64,000 nt of DNA, taken from Primula veris. Its lineage: Eukaryota; Streptophyta; Magnoliopsida; Ericales; Primulaceae. The stretch is from contig OY821742.1 of assembly GCA_963682055.1 (NCBI GenBank), positions 33,575,060 through 33,639,059 of the forward strand. The letters are read 5' to 3'. The first letter of the stretch is position 1, and each line of letters begins with the position of its first letter. Under the pieces are notes generated by a model. The model made no database searches. It saw only the letters and a list, made by a program, of their open reading frames with translations, and had not been told where the DNA came from. The position numbers were made by a program, and so were the translations under genes. Of this stretch, positions 32,966 to 44,985 are shown piece after piece.

Positions 32966-33084
32966 GGGTGTACTTGTAATTTCATGGGTGCTATGGTGTA
33001 TACATGCATGTCAGGTACACATGTTTTTTTCCTTTTCCTAATGCATGCCAAAATAATTATCAAACTGTTTTAATGAATAATAAT

Positions 33085-34315
33085 GATCTATGAATTATTG
33101 ATAGTGGTGCTAATGAACATATGGTGAATTCATTAGTACATTTTGATAAATTTAAAGAAGTAGTCTCTCATATTAACTTGCCAAATGGACAAATTGCTAA
33201 TGTAACACATATAGGCACTGTAGTTTTTAAGAATGGAATTACTTTGTATAATGCCCTGTGTGTGCCTTCTTTTGGGTTTAATTTAGTGTCTATCAATAAG
33301 ATAACCAAGGATTCTTGTTTGTCTGTTGTTTTTAATTCACAATCATGCTATATTCAGGACCAGAGCTCTTTGAGGATGATTGGTAGTGCTGAAGAAAAAA
33401 ATGGTTTATATGTTTTCAAGAGAGTTGTAGGTGTTATTTGTAATAGTTGTTTTCTGCAGAATAAGCCTAATATCTGGCACCTTAAGTTAGGACATCCTTC
33501 TATCTAAGTGTTAGATTTGATTTCTAATGATGTAAAAGTCAAGTTTACTGCTCAGAATTGTACTCATTGTGATGTTTGTCATGTTGCAAAACAGCATATG
33601 TTGAGCTTTCCTTTAAGAAATAATAGTGCTACTCATACCTTTGAGTTTATACACTGTGACATTTGGGGTTCTTATGTTACTCCTACTTATGATGGGTTTC
33701 ATTATTTTTTAACTATTGTAGATGATTTCACAAGATGTACATGAATTTTTTTTTATTGAAACATAAATCTGAAACTGCTATAATATTACCTTATTTTTGT
33801 AAAATGGTTGAAAATCATTTTGAGTTTAGAATTAAAATATTAAGAAGTGATAATGGTACTGGGTTTAATTTACTTAATTTTTATGCTAAAAATGATATTA
33901 TTCATCAAACAAGTTGTGTTGAAACAGCACAACAGAATGGTATAGTAGAAAGAAATCATCAACATCTTTTAAACATGGCTAGAGATCTTAGATTTCAGTC
34001 TTTTTTGCCTTTAGGTTTTTGGGATGATTGTGTTTTAACTGCAGCCTACTTAATAAATAGAACACCATCTCATTTGTTAAAAAAAAAAGTCCTTATGAAA
34101 TGCTTTATAATAAGAAACATGTTTATAACCATTTAAGAGTTTTTGGTTGTTTAAGCTATACCACTACTTTGGTTAGAAATATAACTAAATTTGATACTAT
34201 AGGAATAAAATATGATTTTATTGGTTATGAAACTAGTAGTAAAGGCTATAAGCTTGTTGATAGTAATACTCATGATGTTTATGTTAATAAAGATTCTGAT
34301 ATCATAACCTATTAA
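33085..34315 (+). pseudogene. Element F protease and integrase
   Basis: The protease box IIDSGANEHM is followed by LYNALCVPSFGFNLVSI, the integrase zinc-binding HLKLGHPS...C..C and the core with FIHCDIWG, TIVDDFTR, LRSDNGTGF and QQNGIVERNHQHLLNMAR, then INRTPSHLL, RVFGCLSY and DFIGYETSSKGYKL. Lesions: TGA in place of the W before IIDSGA, a stop after LGHPSI, and frameshifts in T and A runs at about 33745 and 34085. It ends at 34315 before any RT. Confidence 0.92.
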
Positions 34316-34554
34316 CACCAATACTGATACAAATCTTATAAATAAGGATTAATAACTCATAGGTATCACTTTTGAAATTTAATTCCCAATAAATACCTAT
34401 TATAATTTGCATTCATCTTAGATATATAGCACTTCTTCATACTATATAAATTAAAAAAAATCTAATTTCATAAAAAAACATAAAATATCTCTCTCTCCCT
34501 CCCAAAATCAGTAGAGGGCTGATGAATAATAATGGGATAGCAAAAGACACCAAC

Positions 34555-34969
34555 CACTGCAACAAATTTAAGAATTACGAACAATATTTTTATAGGCAAT
34601 CAAATTTTATCGCTAAATGATAATTTTTCAGAACAAAAATAATATTTTATACACAAAAATAAATTTGTTGTAACCAAATTTAAATTTTAGACACATAATT
34701 TGAAACTTTTTGTCTACAAATACAATCTCATACGAACATAAGTACACAATTAAAATTTATCTCCAAATAATTTTTGAGACGAAATTAAATTATCTGCTTA
34801 TGTTCGTATGGAATTGTCTTTAGAGGCAATTTTTTTAAAAAATTATGTGCCTAAATGTTAGATTTGGGGACAAAAAATTTATTTTTTTGTCTAAATATTA
34901 TTTTTATCCCGAAAAATTACCATTTGGAGATAAAATTTAATTGTGCCTGACAAAAAGGTCATAATAGTG
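34555..34969. mobile_element. CACTA-like fold-back MITE
   Basis: Starts CACTGCAACAAATTTAAG and ends CATAATAGTG, similar to CACTA ends. The two halves are imperfect inverted repeats that meet near 34765: CATACGAACATAAG (about 34730) and CTTATGTTCGTATG (about 34797), and AGACACATAATTT against AAATTATGTGCCT. No clear 3-bp target duplication (AAC versus CAC). Confidence 0.65.
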
Positions 34970-35329
34970 CACAATCCCGAAGATTTCCTTTATAATAGTG
35001 CAAACTAATATTGCAGGAAAATATATGCACAATCCCGACTGCTTTCCCTGCGTGTTCGTATCCACATAATTTTTTTTTGTGATCGACCGATCTATCTTTT
35101 CGGTAGAGATTGAAACGGAGACATCCGTCAGAGTGAACGGTAAGAGTACAAAGCGAGATCAAAAACTCGAGATTGATGCTGACGGAGATACGATCGTCGA
35201 ATGAGAGGCTCACGACGACGACGTGATATTTCGAGATCGGTGGACGGGCAAAAGTTGAATTTGTTAACTAGCGTATAAGCTTAAAAAATAAGTGTACGAA
35301 CTTCGTGAATTAAGGGTATATAGTTGAAA

Positions 35330-35620
35330 ATTATGAATATGAATTAGGTAAATATGGATATGAATTCTGTAAATTGGGGTATGAACTTTGTAAATAAGGA
35401 TGAACTCTACGAATTAGGCTATAAACTCTACGGATTAGGTTATGAATTTTTATGAATTTTTGAAACAAGTGTATGAATTTTTTAAATAAGGGTATGAGTT
35501 TTTGTAATAATGGTATGAAAATATACAAATTAGGATATACACTTTTAAAATAAGTGTATAAATTTTTGGAATAAGGGTATAAAATATACAAATTAGGGGT
35601 ATGAACTTTTGTGTATAATT
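35330..35620. repeat. Degenerate ~20-bp tandem repeats
   Basis: Imperfect units of the type AATTAGGGTATGAATTTTGT repeated about a dozen times. The minus-strand frame (YPYSKNLY-like repeats) is a by-product. Confidence 0.8.
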
Positions 35621-36416
35621 TTATTAATTAGAAATTTTTTGATATGTTTTTGTTAATTTAATTTAAAAGATAATATATTTTTGTTAATTTATCCTTATAA
35701 AAAACTGTTCAGAAATAGAATTAAAAGTACATCGTAACAAATCATTAAAGTACACCAGTGATACTTGCCAGAAAAAAAAAACTACACCGGTGACTGTACT
35801 TGTGTGGACTATAATTTTTTTCCAATAAATAGTAATGTATAATTAAGAAACAAACCAACTTCACTCCTCTTTATCCTCATGAGTCATATAATCCACACCC
35901 AAACAAACATAGAGGAAAAATACAAAAATAAATATAAAATTAAGGGAAATACATTTGATATGTTTGTAAAGTTGTGTTTTAGTTGTGTTATGCATTTTTC
36001 AATATGTATTCATAATTTTTTTTTTTTTTTTTTTTCTTAAATCACCGTTTTCTTTTATTTCTATAGTATTTATTCAAAAAAATCTGTAAAATTTGACTTT
36101 ATTTTTTATTTTGAGTATTTATTTTTTATTTTGCTAATTTATAAGCTAGTAATAATAATAAATACCTTAAAAATTCAAAATTTACCTTTTTTTAACAAAA
36201 ACTTTACAAATAAAACAAAACAGTAATTTAAGAAAAAAATATTTTTTTTTTTTACGGATACATAAAAACGATAACATGACCGCAAAAAAAAAAGAGATAA
36301 AAAAAAATAAAATGTATAAAATTAAGAAAGGAACCAAGTAGACTCCTCAGTCCTTTTTGTAATATCCTCAAACAAACAAACAAACAAAAAAAAAATAAAA
36401 AAAAATAAAGAAATAA
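35621..36416. other. Promoter-proximal spacer of the 36.4-kb gene
   Basis: AT-rich with long T and A runs; no frame. It holds the upstream region and 5' leader of the ureidoglycolate family gene. The leader just before the ATG has CAAACAAACAAACAAA. Confidence 0.5.
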
Positions 36417-39400
36417 ATGGAAAAAGGGATAATAAATATAAAAGCGATAGAAGCAACGGCGGAGAATTTCTGGGAATACGGTCAGGTAATCGAAGCTTCA
36501 CCGGGCGGCAAAGAATTCGGTCCTAATGATGCTCAGTTAGACCTCTCTCATGGTATCCCAAGGTACTTTTTTATTATTAATAATAATACTACTAATATTT
36601 ACTATTATTACTATTTACTTTTAATTGTCTCTTAGTTAATGCTACTCCTCTTTAATAATACTCCTTCCTTTACTATATTTTGTTGTCCATTACGAAATTA
36701 CGTCTAATTCTATCCGTCTTATAATAACTTGCATCAAAATTGTATAAATGTTTTTATTTTTATTTTTAAATATAGTCATAAAATTTAACATTTGAATTGT
36801 ATGATCAATTCTTAAAAAATTTCATTACGACAATTTTGATACTAATTTATTGGCCGGTCAAAATTGTACGTTGTTTCGTTAGTAAGTATTTATTGAGTGT
36901 GTAGTCTCAAAATTTGTGCATTTTGATATGTGAAATACTCCTACTTAAATTACTTAATTGATATATTTGAGAAATCAATAGATACTCATAATCTAATTTG
37001 AGTATATGATTAGGGTCTGTTTGGCTACATTTTTTTTTAGCTATTTGATTTTGAAAATTTGTGGGTGTTTCGACAGTCAGATTATTTAGTTTTTAAAAAG
37101 CTGATTTTTAGGCTAAATTAACTAAAAAGAATCTTTAAAAAAAAATGGATTTCCAATGAATTTTGTAAATAGAATTATTAAAGCTGATATTGGATCTTGG
37201 TTAGCCTGAATAGTCATTTTGCCAATGTAAGTCGATAGTTTTGCATCTTGAAATGCACATCTTTGGGGAGTCGACTATTCAATGTATTTATGTTGTTTTT
37301 CTATGTAGAGTTGTAGTAATACATTGATGTTCTATAAAATAACACTATCGTCTCGTTCCAGTATGTATTATCGTCTCATTTGATGTTGACAGTGAAACTT
37401 CTATAAAATTACTACTTTATTAATTAATAACTTTTTTTTTAAAATAATACTATTATTTTCTGGTTCCGACTTGCGCCAATTGTATACAGTTGAATTATTG
37501 TTGTGGGAGGAATTAGGTGGAGACGTAGGAGAGTAGTATTGAAAAAGATACTGTATTTTCAGTAATGGATTAGTTTGGCTGCAATCTTTAAGCTCAGCTT
37601 ATTTCATTTGCTAGCTTTTAAGAAAAAAGTCATATTTGGATGACATTCTTAAAGGTCTAGCTTAATTTATTTATTTTGGGCCACATAAGCTTTAAGTTTT
37701 AAGCTAGGTTTGCTTTAAGTATTGAGCTTGAAGGCTTGTACAGATTTATTTTTATAAATGACAATGTAAAAAGCATTTTATTTGAAAATAAGTCACTTTT
37801 CTAAAGAAATCTATTTTTTATTAAATTCTGAATTTTGGCTTTTAAAAATCCTCTAATTTTTGGTTTAGTTTTATATATATAAAAAAAGCTCTGATGTTAT
37901 CTGTAACCAATTGTCGAAATGTAACTCGTAAGTAATAAAAAAGCCAGCTTAACAGCTTAAAAGCTGCAGCAAAACGAAGCCATAGATTGCAGTCATCAAA
38001 TCTCCGCCATCGATGTAGTATGTATATGATCTTGTTTTCAATCTAACTGTGGGAAAGTATATTATGGGAATGCAATTACTTGTCAGTTGTTACCCCTTTC
38101 TGCAGTTTCAGAAAAGGCTCGGAATTAGGATACAGTAATTATATAATGACTGGTGGTACACTCCGCTTACAATCCATTTTTAAGGGGCAGGGATTAACAA
38201 GGAGATCGAAAAAATTTGTTTAGGTCTTTTTTAATAAGTTTGTATTAATTCCATGTATGTCCCTGACACATAGGATAGGATATGATCTGATTGTAACAGG
38301 AGTGAACCTATCATTACTCGCTCGGATATGGTAACATTTTGTAAACATTTCAGGATGTAATGAAAATTTAGAAACAAATTAGAAACATTGGAAGAGCAGT
38401 GCCGGGTCTTGGATTCGCCTGTGAGAGGTGGTGGAATTTATGTACCGTCTGTTGTTATGAAAAGAAAACAGCAATGATTGGTATATTTTGACTAATAAAA
38501 TTGCGAAAATAGAATATTTTTGGTCAATGTGGGTGCTATGAACCTTTGTCTCACTCCGTAGTTTCCCTCCCTAAAAGAGTAAGTTAGAACTCCTTGTCGT
38601 TTTACTTGTTTAGATTGTTTTTGAAAAAAATGAGGTGGTTTATTTGAGTCTGACAATGTAGTTGCTAGCACTTTAAGTTGGACCTTGTTGTGGTCTAATT
38701 TGTATTGCTTATCTCCGCTAGCTTCTGATTTTTTTTAAACACGGTAAATTAGTGTGTTTCTTTAAGCAAGTGACATCCTGATAATATGAAATTACTTCAC
38801 TTCACAAACTTTCACCGGTTCTACACCACTTCGGGTCAATATAACCATCATAAATAATGTCAGTTATAGTGGTTCTCTGAGTGTTTCCTTCACATATTAT
38901 TAGCCTGGTTGCTGTGCAAATCATGTCATATTTGAACCATTGTTTTAATTAAATTTATGGTTGAGCAGTATACCAAACTAATTTAACAATTATTTCATCA
39001 GGTTTTATATCATGCATCTAAAGAAACGACCCCTCAAGTTTTCAGCTATAACACACCATGCGAGTGTCACCCAATGCCTTGGGGCAATTGATGGAGGTGA
39101 ATGGTATCTAGGGGTTGCTAAACCATCCATTGTTGATGCAAGTGAAGTTAACACAGAGTCGGGGTGTATAGCTGTTAAATCACACTCTGGTCATTTTTAC
39201 CGACCACCTGTCGTAGATGAAGTGCGTGCTTTCAAGTTTTCGGGACCAAAATTCGTAAAGTTGAATCGTGGTACGTGGCATGCTGGACCTTTGTCTAAAA
39301 AAGATGGGATGGATTTTTATAACTTAGAACTGAGCAATACTAATGTGAGTACTTCTCTCTCCTTTATTTTGTTCCGTCTTTTTGCTTTAGGAGACCTGTA

Positions 39401-40013
39401 AATTTTGTTTTCCTTAGGTACATGAGGGCGAGCCTTGGCACCACTGTAAAGTTACTGCCATGTGACCCTGGAGGTCACAGGGCCTCTTGCAAAAAAGCAA
39501 AGGAAGGTTGTCTACATTAGACCACTATCCCCGGACCCCATTCATATTTTTAAGCCGGATTCAATGTATTGGGCTAGGGCTTAAATTGAGCTCCAAGTTT
39601 GGAATCTATCTAAAAAGTACCTTTAGTTACGATCTCTAATAATGAACATTTGCATCGTTACGAAAACAATTAAAATGTGCATATAAAAAATTATTGCTGC
39701 GCCCTTGGCCCTTGGAGTTTAAATAGAGCTCAAAACTAGATACTGATTTGCACCCTCAAGCCTGGGCAACCATTACAAATACAAAAAGTAAGTAAAATTT
39801 TCCTTGAAACACATGCAACTAAATCTAGAAAATGCTTATAATGCTATGATAATAAGAGATCAACATTCGAGAAAAGTTTTGATTTTGATATTCTTAAAAG
39901 TTTTATCAACATTCTTTAACTATACTGATTGTGTTTCATTCGTGTAGGTGGTGGATCACACGACCCATGATTTCAAAAGGAAAACTGGCGCGTACTTTCT
40001 GATCGACGAGTAG
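36417..40013 (+). CDS. Ureidoglycolate lyase/hydrolase family protein, 3 exons, 184 aa
   Basis: Small single-domain protein of the cupin-fold ureidoglycolate lyase family (PF04115). Bacterial AllA members split ureidoglycolate to glyoxylate and urea; the function of plant homologues is less settled, because plants use a separate amidohydrolase (UAH) for this step. Exon 1 is 36417-36562, exon 2 39002-39344, exon 3 39948-40013; all junctions are GT-AG and in phase (146, 343, 66 nt). Landmarks: ENFWEYGQVIEASPGGKEFG, HGIPRFYIMHLKKR across the first junction, ITHHASVTQCLGA, WYLGVAKPS, GTWHAGPL and a C-terminal DHTTHDFKRKTGAYFLID. No stop or frameshift. Intron 1 is 2.4 kb and appears to hold a MITE; intron 2 is 603 bp. 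The only apparently intact host gene in the window. Confidence 0.9.
36563..39001 (+). other. Intron 1 of the ureidoglycolate family gene
   Basis: Starts GTACTT and ends TTTCATCAG. It splits an arginine codon (AG|G). Contains a probable MITE at 37570-37984. Confidence 0.85.
37570..37984. mobile_element. Probable MITE within intron 1
   Basis: Imperfect inverted ends of 30-35 bp: TTAGTTTGGCTGCAATCTTT and, as reverse complement of the right end, TTCGTTTTGCTGCAGCTTTT. No clear target duplication; boundaries are approximate. Confidence 0.5.
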
Positions 40014-41220
40014 TATATTCTTGTAAAGCTGCTTTCTGTAACGCTCTTTGTATCTTTCTGTATCCCGTTTCATATTAATTTGCTGCAATTGTATCAAAAC
40101 AATCAATCTGCTGTATTCACGGTTTGTGTACACTTTATTTCGATGATGGTTGATGGTTAAAGGCTGTAATTATGTGATTTGTTTTTTCTTTTGCTAAACC
40201 TAATTCTCATGTCATAACATACTACTTTTATAGTTTTATTACTGGTTTAAGCTTTCAAATTGGTCCCCTAAACTTATTGTTCTTTCAGTTTACACTCCTA
40301 TTGCAGTTTGGCTCCTTTTTTATTTGGCTAATCAATTCACCCAATAGTTAAACACTGTTAGCAATGGCGTTGATGTTTTCTTTCTTTAGGAACAACAAAT
40401 TTTCAAGAAATAAAATAAAAATAGCAACTGTATTTTACATATGCTTCATTATCTTGGAAAATAGTTATCTTTTTGGGAAAAGCTAAGAATCATCTGTTTA
40501 GAGTAGTACATTACATTTTATGCAACTAGATTTGAAGCTATCTTGCAAGATTACCAAAATATCCAGAAACATACACTTGCTATAAGTTACGAAGACTGAA
40601 GCGAAAAATAGAAGTTGATGTTGCCCCTAGTAAAGGGCAAAAACCCTGCAAGTGGTATGTCAAACTTAGGAATTCGACGAAGTAGTTGAGTTGCATCCTA
40701 CTCTTTGGAATTGTAATAAATATAATGCGACTCTAGTAATCAGAAGACTATGGATAAGATAATATTCATTTGATGCTGCTGGTTTATTGATATCTATGAG
40801 GTTTTTTTTGAAAATCTGATGCATTTTTCACTGAAAATTATGAATTTTGTTTTACCCTTTTATGTAGTTTAAACATACCAAAGGCATGAGAAAAGTTTCA
40901 ATTTGTGCCACAAAGCACACCTGGGGATCGCAATGCATCTTTACAGTTTTGGCTTTCTATTTTCTGTTTCTCAGCACAATAGGTAATTATACATAAAGAA
41001 GACAACAAAACAGCTCCAGATAAGAACTACATTTTTTTTTATCCCATACAACCTTCTAATGTGTGTACTAGATGGGGTACCATGCCTAAGAATTGTATAT
41101 TTAACTTACGCAACAGGAGAAGTTTCAAAAATGAAGTTTCGCCATGGGGTGATGAAAAACATCCCGATGATTCTCATAACCGAGCCGCAATCTTCACTCA
41201 ATTTCGAACTTATTTTGTGG
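40014..41220. other. 3' flank, no gene seen
   Basis: Contains the 3' end region of the ureidoglycolate gene. A 60-codon frame at 41059-41241 has no recognisable motif and ends inside segment S. Confidence 0.5.
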
Positions 41221-41726
41221 TGCTCTAGTATGTTAGAATGATGGAAAATGTAATAAAAAAAAATGCTAATTAATCGTTGTATATGCAAGTCTTAATAATG
41301 CCGATATGTATTTATTCTAATGGAAATGGTAAATCAACAATTACTTTACTTGGTAACACTTGGATCGAATGATAGCTTCTAAGCCAAATTGTACGCCCTT
41401 TTTTGATACAGCTCACGTTTTATATGTTGCAGTTGCACAAAATATGCTTTGGGATTAGGTCTTATTTGTAGCTCAACATGAAAAAGGATATGTTTCCAGG
41501 TCATGAAATACTTCAATATTTGTGAAGCGTTTGGGACACATTGAAAAATATTAAAGGATATTTTTTCTGGAAAAATTAACGGTAAAGGAAACGCGAATTA
41601 ATCAAGCTAAAATCTTGTGAATCTTGGTGATTTTTTTGTAAATATGAAACGATTATTTGAACATTTGAAAAACAGTTTCATCTTTTCCCCTCTTTCTGTG
41701 ACAAGGCACATAGATCAACTAATTGT
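41221..41726. repeat. Duplicated segment S, copy 2
   Basis: Second copy of 26890-27399 in the same orientation. Confidence 0.93.
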
Positions 41727-42562
41727 ACACTTCAATTAAAATTAACATTCGAGCAATTTGTAATGTATAATAGCAAGTCACCTAAACTTTTGTGTACTAC
41801 TCTAATAAATTTGAGAGCGTTACATTTAACTATTTAAGTACCTTCTCTTCCAAGCCTTGGTCCCGTTTGCACTATGTAAGCAAGACGTTTTACTATGATA
41901 TTAATATTATTTTCATTTTCCCCTTATTTTTTTCTTTCTAAACACATAAGCAGAAATTGATTTCGTGTTGGTTTTCTTTTGTCTCACGTTTTTTTCTTTG
42001 TAATTTTCCGGGTTCTAAACACACCTTAAATTAATGTTTCTTTCCGAAACAATTTTTTACCATGATACAAATAATAAAATAAAATTATCCATTGTCACCT
42101 ACTATGCCGCTTTACTGAACGTGGGATAATAATACCTTCACCTATAAGAAGGCAAACATGACATTAGATTTAGTAAAGTCCAAAGCTACCACTGTCTGTT
42201 TTCCAAAACTTTCAGAGATTTTGTATTGGTAACCTAACAACCTTTGATTGCAAAAGTTGTACCTAATATTCGACGGTTCCCTACGGTTTTAGAACTAATT
42301 TATTCCGATCATGTTGTATTGTATCATAGCATTTTTTATTGGAAACTGCTCAATTGCTGTCTATATCATCATGATGGCAAAATTAAGAATCCCAATTAGT
42401 ATGTACCCATAACCCATTATTTTTTTTTTCCTTTTGTTCGGACATGCATGCACAAGTTATAAACCCACACTAGCCAACCAATATCAACGAAATAAAATCT
42501 ACGTCATAGGAGTACGTGCCAATAACTACCCATAATATGTGAATTGGAACTCGTTATTTAAC
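41727..42562. other. No gene seen
   Basis: AT-rich spacer between segment S and the decayed hAT element. Confidence 0.5.
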
Positions 42563-42656
42563 CAGGGGCGAATGTAATTTTTTTAGTAAAGTGGGGCAAA
42601 AGCAAATTAAATTTGTCAAAATGCAATAATATTTATAATTACGTGATGCATTGCAC

Positions 42657-42711
42657 GCGTTGCGGGACTTAACCCAACACCTTAAGGCATGATCTGACGA
42701 CAGCCATGCAC
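42657..42711 (-). other. Plastid 16S rRNA gene scrap (NUPT)
   Basis: About 55 bases match the antisense of a highly conserved 16S rRNA segment: GTTGCGGGACTTAACCCAAC, then ACCTTAAGGCATGATCTGAC, then GACAGCCATGCAC. The CCTTA(A/C)GG loop version is the plastid/cyanobacterial type. Several substitutions show it is old. Not a functional rRNA gene. Confidence 0.85.
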
Positions 42712-44284
42712 AAAGTTGATGACCAAATTTTGTTTTTGATGGTTTTGATTAAGATTGTTTTTTCTTCAAAAAACTCAAGAATATTATATAGACAAGCCAT
42801 TAATTCTATCCATATTATCACTATATAATGATGTTGAAAATTTGGTGGAAGAGCAAAAGCAAAGAGCCAATCCATGTGTGCTAGTACTACAGAGTAAATC
42901 GTAAGCAAAGTGTGTACATACTCATGATATGATATGACTAGCAAGTACTCATGTGCAGTGGGTTGATTTGTTACTATCGTTCATATAATGTGAGAAAGAT
43001 TTGACAATTCTGTAAGCCATCACTTATTAGGGGAAGTATTGCATCTTCTCCATCGTCACTAATTATTATTCCGTGATCTTTTTAGCAAGTGAAGTTTATA
43101 TGTGGAATGTGTCATTTCTACGAAATACATTATCTGGAGTTCTTTAAAATAATTGCATATTTTTCTTGATGAAATAAAATTTGCATAACAATGCATAACT
43201 ATAAAATTTGCATGACGTACTGTGCATAAGTTCTTAAGATATTTTACACTAAAATATTAGAAAACTCAAATCTTTTTTGAACAAAGAAAATGATCATTCG
43301 GACCACCACCATTACAACTAGTTTAACTACACTTTATAGGTTTCTAGGATTCGTGTCTTAAGGAGACATTTAATTACTTTAAAATTTTAAAAATTTATAA
43401 AACATTATTTGAAGTTTGTTTTTGAATCTAGAGCTTACGCGTACTGTTTTCTTTTTGTTCACAACGCAAATATTCAAATTTCAAACCACATATTATTTCC
43501 ACATTAAATGCTTATTTGAATTTACAATCCATTTCGGGAAAAAGTAAGTAAACATTTATGTGTGGTGGCTCCATCTTTTGAACCATTCACAGATTATATC
43601 TCAATACCGTTTGTCAAAACAATCGGTTCATTAAATAATAACACAAGATCACTATACAATAATTGACAACACGAACTGATTGGAAGTTATGATATTTTTA
43701 TAATGTGAAAATCCAATTTCGTTATTTGTCTGCTAATTGGGGTTTATATTGTCCTGTATTTAATGCCGATAATATGAAACTTGTGAGGTACACTTGTAAT
43801 GCCAGTCAAAAAGATCACATTGACGTTAGTCACGGAATATAAAGTAATGATGTAAGGAAAAAAAATTGTGTAATTATAATACCTTCTGTATGCCATATGG
43901 AGTATTAATTACTTTTATTAGGGAGACATGAAGCATTACATTGTTAGTGTAACACTGTGATTAATCATGATAGTCCTGCAAACAAAGTCATGATATAGAC
44001 TTTATTATTGTAGAATTCAATATAGGTTAATTATAAGTTGGACGAAGGCAGGAACTGAAAACGGGGTGTCAAAATATAAACAAAATAATAACTTAAAAGA
44101 GAGTAAAATTTTGCACTTAATCATAAGCTATATATCGTCTAAGTGTTACGAAATTTAATATATGTCAATTCAAAAACATATTAAAAACCAACCTAATATC
44201 ATAAATAATTAACACGATACCTAAAAAGTTTTTTAAAAAATGAAACCAACAACTCCTTCCATTCGCAAATACATCAATGATGAA

Positions 44285-44506
44285 TTACGTGCTAAATTTT
44301 GAAGCAATATCTTTATTTATATACATCATCATACAATATTCAAGATAATCGGCTTCCATTTTATTACAAATACTAGTTTTGATATGATTTATAACTGAAA
44401 ATGATCGTTCCGCGATTGGCTCTTTATTTTTATTTAAACTAACTCTCAATAGTAAAATAATAATGAATAAACTAATTGGGTCTTTTGGCCCAAATGAAAT
44501 TTGCAT
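44285..44506 (-). pseudogene. hAT transposase C-terminal dimerisation domain remnant
   Basis: Reads LLRVSLNKNKEPIAERSFSV, NHIKTSICNKMEADYLEYC, MMMYINKDIASKFST. Plant hAT transposases end in a similar stretch: L.(L)PVS.A..ERSFS..K.IK..LR..M...L......I......F. About 73 codons are open. The catalytic region is not found upstream. Confidence 0.8.
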
Positions 44507-44985
44507 ATAGATCGCTTAAAGACTATAAAAAACATTAAATGTGCACAGAATATAAATATTCATAAACAAATTGAGATCTGTACACTAAAAATTAAACTTA
44601 CATAAACTTTTGAGAGTGTCAATATATTTTTATGGGGTACCATATGTATAATTTTAAAATATTTATACTAAAAAAAAGTTGCTCTATTTGGAATTTTTTA
44701 AATTATGGTGGTGCCGTGACAACTCATGATCACCCCATAGCTTTCCGTGTATCGGTTGTTAAACATTCATCCATCCATTTATGAAAAGTGAAAGCATATG
44801 CATAAACCAAAGACCCGACAAAAAATTGAAATCAGAGCCTTTTTTATTTAAGCTTTTCATGCATGAGTTTTATATATGTATGGTATATATTCACATTAAT
44901 GCCAAAATTTGATGTGTAAACTAAATACAAAATTTTGGTGGTCCGACACAGTTGTGTCTATTGTGTGTGTCTGGAGCCGCCTCTG

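Larger units (their letters stand above)
31656..34315 (+). mobile_element. Copia element F, truncated after integrase
   Basis: A short 5' LTR ends CTACA at 32096, followed by a tRNA-iMet primer site (32097-32108), a gag frame from 32433 and protease-integrase to 34315. RT, RNase H and 3' LTR are missing. The left boundary of the LTR is uncertain. Confidence 0.8.
42563..44985 (-). mobile_element. Decayed hAT transposon
   Basis: The left end CAGGGGCGAATG and right end (reverse complement) CAGAGGCGGCTCCAG resemble the termini of the 921-bp element at 30637. Near the right end a minus-strand frame encodes a hAT dimerisation-domain remnant. The rest of the transposase is not recognisable. Flanking 8-mers (TATTTAAC, TATATATA) do not match well, so the exact limits are uncertain. 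Confidence 0.6.

Noticed and set aside
35331..35591. 86-codon minus-strand frame with YPYSKNLY-like repeats
   Set aside because: Direct read-through of a degenerate minisatellite.
44285..44506. Functional hAT transposase
   Set aside because: Only the C-terminal dimerisation part is recognisable and the catalytic region is not found.
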